Below, one piece after another: positions 7,503-16,500 of a stretch of 46,269 nucleotides of DNA; the first letter of the stretch is position 1, and every line of letters starts with the position of its first letter. Both the position numbers and the translations under genes were made by a program. The stretch spans positions 1 through 46,269 of the forward strand of contig SLEO01000113.1 of NCBI GenBank assembly GCA_007124745.1, written 5' to 3'. This DNA is from Myxococcales bacterium. GTDB taxonomy: Bacteria; Myxococcota_A; Polyangia; Polyangiales; SLQV01. The notes under the pieces were generated by a model. That model did not search any database, was not told the DNA's origin, and saw only the letters and a program-made list of their open reading frames with translations.

Positions 7503-10500
7503 TCAAGCACGCAGCGATGCAAGCAATGCCGCTGCCTTAGGATGCCCCGCTTCTTCGCCGAGAGCGCGCTCAAGCATGGAAACGCCGCGACTTGCATCGC
7601 CCAGCTTCGCCGCGATGTCGCCGAGGCAATAGTAGATGTCGGCTTTGGTGAGACCCAGACTAGGCGTTAGCTTTTGGAGCAAGAGCGACTTGAAACACTT
7701 CTGCGCTCGCTCATGATCTCCCGTTTCGTAGGCGAGCTGTCCGAGTTCTTTCAACGCTTCGAGATTGGACAGATTCAAGCGAAATGCGTGGTCGTAGGCA
7801 TCTTTGGCGTCTTCCACCGCTTCGAGCGCGAGGAGGCCCCGCGCCAGGCGCAGGTAGAGCTCCGAGCCTTCCTTGCCCCGTGGCGGCTTCGGCCGTTCCA
7901 GCTTGCGACGAATCACCACCACCGCCTCCTCTGCTTTCCCCGACTGGGTGAGGGCATCGAGCCAGAGGTCTTCCAGTGCCTCCGGGAGTGGACCGGCCGC
8001 AGCCGCTGCATCAAGCGTGTGGGCGGCTCCCGAAGCATCACCAAGCGTGTTGAGCTGGTACGCCGCAAGCTTCGCTTGCCAGTCAAGCGCCTCCTCTCGA
8101 GATGGGCTCGCCTCAGCCTGGCGCCGGAACAGCGAAACGAGCGCCTCCGACTGTTGCGTTTTGCGGTACAGCGCCTCGAGCGACTCAAGAGCGGCGTTCT
8201 TCGCGTGACCCTGAGCAAGCGCGGCGATGTAAATGGCCTCTGCCGTCTCTGGCGCCGCCACGACCGCAACTTCATGCATGGCCGTCGCGAGAAGCGCGGC
8301 ATCCAGGCGACGCATGGCACCGGATTCGGCAACGGAATGGGTTGCGAGCCAGGTGGGGACGAGCGCCGCCATTCCTGCCCAGTCGCCCTGGTCGCTGCGT
8401 AGCCGAAGCAGGCCTTCAATCGCGCGGACGCTCTGGGCGTCTTCTGCCAACGCTTGGGTGAAAAAATCTTCTGCCCGATGGGGATCGCGCGGCGCGCTTA
8501 GCTCACCCAAGTAAGCCAAGGATACCGCCCGCAAATCAGGACGGGATTCCTGCGCCAATCGCGATTCGACAACCTCCGCAAGGCGCGCATCATCTCCCTG
8601 ACGCTGCAGGACCTGCAAGAGCTGGGAGAAGAGCTCCGCGTCGTCGGGGGCATCTGCTGCAAGGCGCTGGAGCAGTTCAGCGGCGCGTTCGGGCTCATGA
8701 CCGCTCTCCGCGAGTAGTGACGCGAGCCGCCGCTCAAGGATGTCGGCGCGTTCGGGCGTGGCGACACTCAGCGCCAGTTCCAAAGCTTCCGCAAGCGTCG
8801 GCACGATAGGATCGCGCTGATGCATCTCCTCGATGAGGGCGAGGTATTCACTATTGCTCGGTTCATCAATCAGCCCCTCAACGAGACCCTTCGCGGAGGT
8901 CTGCGCCGAGTGACCCAGGCGGGCGAAGGATACGCGGGCCAACTTAAGGCGAAGTGGCGCGCGTTTATCAGGATCAAAAGTGCGCTCGAGCACCGCCTCA
9001 AGATGGGCGGCGAGCGCTTGCCACTTCTGTTGCTGCTCCAGCGCGAGCGAAAGTGCATCTTGCGCCTCCACCTCGCCATCGTCGCGCGCGAGCAACGCGC
9101 GCGCGGCGTTCTCGACGCTCTCCCAGCGCTCTGCGTTGACGCCGAGTTCGACAACCGAACGCAGATGCAAACACGCCTCATCGTCATCCGAACACGCTTC
9201 CGCAAGGCGCTCAAGCACCGGAAGTTGTACAGCGGCGGATTCGCCAAGTGCGTCAAGAACAGCCGCTCGAAGCCGTAGAGCAGCCAGGGCACCTGGCTCG
9301 CACGCCAGTAGGGCGACAGAGAACGCTGCGACCTCAGGCCCCGTCGCGCCGAGACGCACAAGATGCGCCGCTACCTCAAGCGCCAACGGCGATTCGGAGA
9401 GTTCCGCTTGCGATGAAAAGCGCACAAAGTCGCGAAGGGCGGGACCCGCAAGCTCCCTCGGAAGCTCCGTGATGATCCGCAGCGCTCGGGCGTCGGTCAC
9501 GTCGTGAATCAGTGCGCGACGCGCCGCATCCACAAGCGCGTGAGGGTTTCCGTCACGCTCCGCCGCACTTAGGTACGCCTGAACCCCTTCGCCCGCCAAC
9601 GCTTCGGGCGCCCCTTCCAGCCACTGGTGCCAGAAGGCCAAAACGTCGGCGCCCTCGACCTCGATCTGGCTTGCGAGCATTTGCGCGGCCGCACGGGCAA
9701 GGCCGCTGTCATACTCAAGCGCCCAGCGACTGAGCAGTCGGCCGGCGGGTGAGGTCGATCCACCGAGAAGCAGGGCGGGCTCCAGCACCTCAAGGGGCGA
9801 TTCGTCCACCACACCACCAGCCTTGGACTCGCCTTCAGTCGCACACCGGCGGAGCGCCTCAGCGAGGTCACAGCGCAGGCGCTGCTCCGTCTCCGCATCC
9901 GCGACCGTGTCCAGCTGCACGCGTAGCCACGGACATAGAATGTCGAGCTGCCCGCTGTGGCGGATAAGGTCATCCACCGTCTCGTGTAGACTCGGCGGCA
10001 CCCACACGCCGCTCGCTAGGCGGCGAAGCACGGGCTCCGCGGCCGCCGCCGGAGCGCCTTGCTGCCGCATCAGCTCAGCAATACCCACGAGCGTTGCGGC
10101 GACTTCGTCACCCAAGTCGTCTCTCGACGCCTGCGCGCCGAGCACTTCGAGTGCTGTTTCAAATTCGCCAAGCACGGTCGCGAGTCGCTCAAACTCCCGG
10201 CGCAGAGCCGGACTAAAGGCATCGGTCCGGCCAAAGCGCGCTAAACACGCGAACGCATCTGAGGGACTGTTTCGCGCGTGTTCGTGGGTTTCCGCCACCG
10301 CCCACACGAGTGCCAGTCGTTTCTCCCACTCGCTGCAGGCTTCAAGCACGCCCACCTGCACGCGCACCAGAGCTTCCCAGTCTTCGAGTTGCTGGAAGTG
10401 GGCGCGGAGCACCTCTAGCGCGTCGGGGCCCACTTCAACGTCGAGGGTCAACTGCTCTAGGCCACCGAGGGCAAGCGCCGACCGCGGGTTCACCTGAATA

Positions 10501-13500
10501 GCCTGTTTGAAGGCGTCCAACGCTTCGAGAGGCTGCGATAGCCCATTAAGGTGAAGCGACCCGAGTTCCTCCCAGAGCTCCACCTGTTCTTCTTGTTCCA
10601 GCGCGCAGGTTGCGAGCAGCTCGCGCGCGACGTTATCGAGTTCCGACCAGTCTTCCCGAGCGCGCAAGAGAACGCGCAACGATTGGAGGGGTGCGCTTAC
10701 GCCGGGTAGGTCCGCCGCCGCGCGTCGGTAGTGTTGCTCCGCCGCCGGCACGTCCTGCAGTTGCCGCTCGCAGACCACGGCCATTTGAAACGCTACCGCT
10801 GCCCGCGCCTCGGGGCCGTCGGCGATACCTTCCAGGCGCTCCATACACCCGAGCCAGGCACGATAATCGCCCTTCTGCTCGTAGATGTCTGCAGCGAGCT
10901 TAAGCGGCGCTTCGGATTCGGGATCGGTATCAGCAGCACGCTCAAGGGCGCGCGCCGCGTCATCGAGACGCTCCAGGTCCCGATAGAGGACCGTGCCCTG
11001 CGCCAACAGGAACGCTGCAGCGCGGGCGATATCCACCTCAAACTCCGCACGTTTGCCGAGCACATCCGCGAGCTTTCCGGCATCCTTAACTTCAGTACAT
11101 ACTTCAATAAGTAGGTCGAGGGCAGCCAAGGGCTCGGGGTCGAGTTCAACCACGCGCTCAAGCCAGGGCAACGCCGCCGCGGGGTCACCTAGAGCTCGAA
11201 CCGCCCATACACTTGCCTGGAGCAATCGGGGCGCCGACAGAGCTCCCGGCGATTCGACGGCCAAGTCCGCCAAGATCTGCGCACCCTCCTTGCGTAGCTG
11301 GAACGCTTCAGCCACCTCGATGAAGCGCGCGGCGACGCCTTCATCCTCGGGAGCCGCGACCGCCGCGCGACGCAGCGCGTCAAGCGCGGCAAGGCCGGCG
11401 CCCTGCTCGTCGACAAAGAGGCGCGCGACTTCTTGAAGCAGCTCAGCCTGAGCAAAAACGTCGCGCTCCGCCTGCGCCCGAGCCTCAAGCACGGCGATGC
11501 GTTTTTTCCACTCGCCGAGTTCTGCGTAAACTGGATCGAGGACCTCGAGGACCTGGGGCGTTAGTTCGGGCACTTGGACGAGTGTCTCGAGCATGCCCAA
11601 GGCCTGGACCTGGCTGGGGTTGTTCCGAAGCACCTCCGCAAGCCTCGCGACCGCGCCGGGTCCGTCCTGGAGCGATTCATAGGTCAGCTTCGCTGCGAGC
11701 ACGCTGAACTCGTCGACCCGGCCGGGCACCGGCGTTCGCGTCACATCCGCAAGCTCGTCGTAGAGCTCGATGAGCTCAGGGGCATGTCCTCCGCGCTGAA
11801 TGAGCGCTGCAAGTTCTTCCCAGGGAAGGGGCAACGCGAGATCGAGCGCTGCAGACCGCGTAATTTCCGCGGCCCTTAGCCAGTTCCCGCGCGCTTCACC
11901 CTCCAACTTCGCGGCCTGCCGGTACCGTTGCAGCTTGGCATCAGCGCTCTCCTCCATGGCTACTGCATCGAGATAGAGGTCCACGAGGCTTGCCCAATCC
12001 TCTGCACCTTCGAGCAGGGATTCGAGGCCGTGGAACGCACGCTTGTCTTCGGGACGGGCTGCTCGGATGCGTTCGTACACCGCACGAGCCTGCCCCGGCT
12101 GAGCGGCCGGGCCCGCTAGAAGCGCCGCAAGTTCGTGCGCGATGTCCGTCGCCTCCTGCGCGCTTGGGTCCGGCAGGAGATCCAGCGCGCGCTCTAAGCA
12201 CGTCGCCAGATCACCCCAGCGTTCGAGCAGACGTCCGAGTCGCGAGATGCGCTCGACCACACTGACCACATCAGCGTCGCATTCGAGAAGCTCAATGTAA
12301 GCGGCCAAAGCGCCGTCGAGGTCATCGAGATGCTCCTCATTGACTTCGGCGAGATGTCGAAGGGCTTCGGCGCGTACCTGTAAATCCTCGGAGGCGCTCT
12401 GCGCGTTGAGGGCTTCCTTGACCTCCGTCCAGGCACCCCGCGCGCGGGCCAGGCGTTCGAGCAGTCTGCCCGCGTCCACCTGAACGTCTCCCCGTTCGAG
12501 GAGCGGCACCAAACGTCTCAGGATGTTGTCGTGAACGCTTGCGTCTGACTTGAGCAGGCCTTCGAAAACCTGCATCGCTCGCGGAGCGTTGGAAAACGCG
12601 CCGAGCGCGAGGTCAGCGTACTCGAGCTGCTCGACGGTGCTTGCTGTACCCGCGTCGATGCGTTGCTCGAGAAATGCGCCCAGACGCTGTACTTCACCGG
12701 CTTTGGCAAAGATGCGCCTCAGCGCGATCGACACGTCATCGGTGCACTGCGCCTCCGCAGCGCGCTCAATTGCCTCAACTGCGCGTGGCGGTTCTGCTGC
12801 TTGGTCTTCGAAAAGCAGCGCGGCTTCAAGCAGGTAACGCGAGCGTTCTGAGTCAAGCTCACAGGTCTCGCTCCGAGCTACCCACAGTTCTGCTAAACTC
12901 GAAAAATCTCCGAGCTGCCGCAGGACCGCACTTAAGTGCGTGTGAAGCACCTCAGCTTCCGGCGCGACGCTTAGGCCGTGTTCAAGTAACGTGCGCGCAG
13001 CATCTAAACGCTTCAGCGCCTCCGCCACCCCGGCGAAGGTGTCGACCACACGAACGAGGGTATCGGGGATCTGGATGTCGCCTACGCCTCGGAGCACGAT
13101 ATCGAGCAACTGATTCTGGGCGTCTCGGTCCGTCAAAAGACGCAGCGCTCTTTCAATAATGTTGGAGAAACGCGGATGAAAAAGTGCCTTCTCCGCAGCC
13201 TCTAGACACATGGATTCCGCAACAGACCCTTGGGCCGAATCAAGGTCACCTAGGTCGAGTTCGTAAAGGTCCAACGCGCGCTCAAAGGCGTTCACCGCGT
13301 CCGAGCCCTCACTTGCAGAGCCCACCAAATGCAGCGCACGCACTTGCATCGCCGCACCCTCGAGCAGCTGTGGCGTCGCAACAATGGAACGGGCAGCGGC
13401 TAGACTTGCCTCCGCTGCATCGCGCTTGGTGAGCCAGGCCTGAAGCGCACGCCGGGCACCCTCCGCCTCAAGTGAGTTATCCAATATGAGCTGAGCCAAC

Positions 13501-16500
13501 CGTTCAACGGCGCGCTCCCACTGCTCTAGGCGTTCGCCTTCGATCAGCGCAAGCTCGAAGGTCCAGCGCTCTGTTTGCTCACTATCCGCACCCGATAGGA
13601 CAGCGCCCTCGAGCGCTTGAGCGATGCGGTCCCAGGCCTCGAGTTGGCGCAGAAAACGCACCCAAGTATCCACGATGCGGCCCGCCACGCCGAGGCGCAT
13701 GACGCCGCCTTCGAGGAGTGTGGCTGCGCGTTCCGTATCCCCGAGCCCCTGGGCGGCGACGGAGGCCGCCTCAAGGTAGAGAGCCTCAAGCGCCGTCGGG
13801 TCCTGTTCGAGGTCGAGGGCATGATTCAAAGCATCAAGCTGGCCCTGTGCGTCGTTGACCGCTTCGCTGGCTTTCGCCAAGCGCTCCCAGACGTGACCGA
13901 GCTGTGGGGCGGTTTCGGATGCCTGGATCAGGTGCTGTCGGGCAGAGGCAAAGTCTCCGAGCGCCTCGAAATGAGCCGCGAGGCGCAAGCTCGCCTCCAC
14001 CCGGTCATTATCCGGCAACCCCCCTTGCTCAATCACCAGAAGCGCCCGAACGGTCAGCGGCTCGCAGGGCAGCGTCGTCGCGGCTTGCGCGGCGCAACGA
14101 ACCGCCACGCTATCCGCTAGGTCGGGCTCACGCTCCCACACGTTCAGGACGTCGGAGACAAGGCCCGCTACCTTTGCGAGTTCGAGATTCGCTCGCAGCG
14201 CTGAAGTCGCGCCCTGCCGAAGCAACGCTGCAGCCAAAGGCGCTTCAGCTTCAAGCGCGGCCTGGTAGAGCGTTGTGACCCAGACATCGAGCTGCTCGGT
14301 GTGTTGTGCCGCACGGAAGCCCTGCTCCATCAACTCCGTGTGCTCGGCGGCCTCCGGCAACAGTTCCCTTACCAGGGACAGCGCCAGGGCAGGTTCCTCG
14401 AGATGGTCGAGGTAGAGTTCACCGAGGCGCTGGCCCGTCGCAAGACGCAGCGCACTATCTTCCGCGTCCATCAAGCAAATGCGCAGGACCCGCACCAGGT
14501 TCTGCCATGCGCCCTGACTTTCGTAGATGGGCTCGAGTATCCTAGCGGCGCGCATGCCTGCACTGGGGTCACTTAGGAGCGCCTCAATGCGTTCTTGCGC
14601 GACCAAATCCGAAACGTTCTGTTCGAGCAGCGCCTCCAAACAATCCAGCGCGCCATCCACTTGGCTCAGGCGTGCGAGACGCAACTCGACGAGGCTGTGG
14701 AGCAACTTGGCCCGCTGTGCCGACGCATGCTCGGTATCCAGCTCAGCGCTGAGAAAGGTGTCGAGTGCCTGCCATTGTTCGGTGACTTCGAGCAGACGCC
14801 GTACCTGTTGTCGTGCGGCGCTATCGTCGGGCACGTCCAGGACGCGCGCCTGCCACAACTCAAGCGCGCGCTGGGGTTGGAGCCGCAGTTCTTCGAGCAA
14901 GAACGCGAGTTCTCTGAAGGAATGATCGATGACTTCCGAACTCACCGCGCGCGTGATGCGAACGCGATGCAGCGACTCAAGCTGCTCCCAGTCCTCTCGG
15001 GAAGTCAGGGTATCCTTGAGGCTCCGGTAGGCGCGGTCGTGTTCCGGATCCCGCTCGAACACCTGCCACCACGCTTTGAACGCCAGCGTGTCACCGTCAG
15101 CATCCGTCGCCGCTGCGCGCGCAAGTCGTTCCCAAAGTAGCGCGCTTTGGCCATCGCTGAGTGTCGGATCCGGCGCTTCCAGGACGCCAAGATAGAGCTG
15201 AAACAGCCTTGGCATCGTACCCGCCATACGTGCGGACCGTTCCAGAGCATCCCAGATGCGCTCGGCGTCGGGGTGTTGGCGAAACGCCGCGGCGAGGGTG
15301 GCGAAGGCTTCCGCCCGTTTACCGAGCACTTCGCTCTGCAGTTCCGCAAGCTCGAGCAACGCATCAAGCGAAACCCGTGATTCGTCGATGGTGGCACGCA
15401 GCTCAAGCAGGCGAGCGACCGCTGGCAGATCCGCGGAAGCGCGAGCATGGCCCTCAAGTTCCAGGAGCAGCTCCAGACGTAGTGCGGGACGCTCGTGCAA
15501 CGGCTCAAGCAAACGTTCGAGCAGCGCCGATGCCTCGGCTTGAAGGGATGATTCGGCCCCGTCAACGTGCCGGCCGTCTACAAAGGCGACGGCGCGGGCC
15601 AAGGTGACGGCCTCCTCAATCTCACCGCCGTGGTGCGCCAAAAGCGCCGCTAAATCGAGACTGGCGCGCTGCGCCGACAGGTCACCGTCGGCGCTATCTA
15701 ACCGCTGTCGCAGCAATGATTCTACCACCGCCCACTCGCCGAGACTCTCCGCAAGCGTTCGCGCTGCGTTGAACCAATCCTCATTGAGAGGATCCGAATC
15801 GAAGAGCTCCCGGAATGAGGCGAGCGCGCGCAATGGGTCTTCAAGTACATCCCGCTCGAGAATCGCAAGCTCGTTGAGCGCGAGCGCCCGAGCGTCACCT
15901 TGAGCTTCCTGTACGCGGTGCTGGTAGAGGCGCCGGAGCGGCTCGTGCTCCCCAAGCGCAACGATGGCCTCCTCCAGAACGACGAGGTCAGCAGCGTCGG
16001 CGACCCCGAGCTCAACGAGGCGCCATCCCAGCATTGCGACCCGTTCCGAGAGCCGCGCCGATGCCGCAAGCTTCATCCCGGCACGCAACACCCCGGGCCG
16101 AGCCGCGGCATCAAGGCTCACGAAGAGCTCGTCGAGCATCGCAAGTCCTCGCTCGGAGGCCTCGAGCTCGCGGGCAAGGTCAGCGATGAGCGCGATATGG
16201 GTCGCTTGACCGAGACCTCGCGCGATGAGCCGCTCGATGAGCGAAAACGCGGCATTAGGGCTTGGAGAGCGCCCCAGGTACAACTCAAGCAGCTCGGCGG
16301 CAAGTTGCTCAGCACGCACCAGATCCCCCGCCCCACACGCGAGCTCGAAATCTACTTCGAGGATCTGACGCAACCTTGGCCATTTCTGCTGGGCGCGGTA
16401 GATGGGCTGAAGGGCCTGCAATGCCTCGCGATGGTGCGGGTCTAAGGTGAGCACTCGCTCATAGGCTCGAAACGCGCGCTCGGGCTGGGCGAGTTCGTCG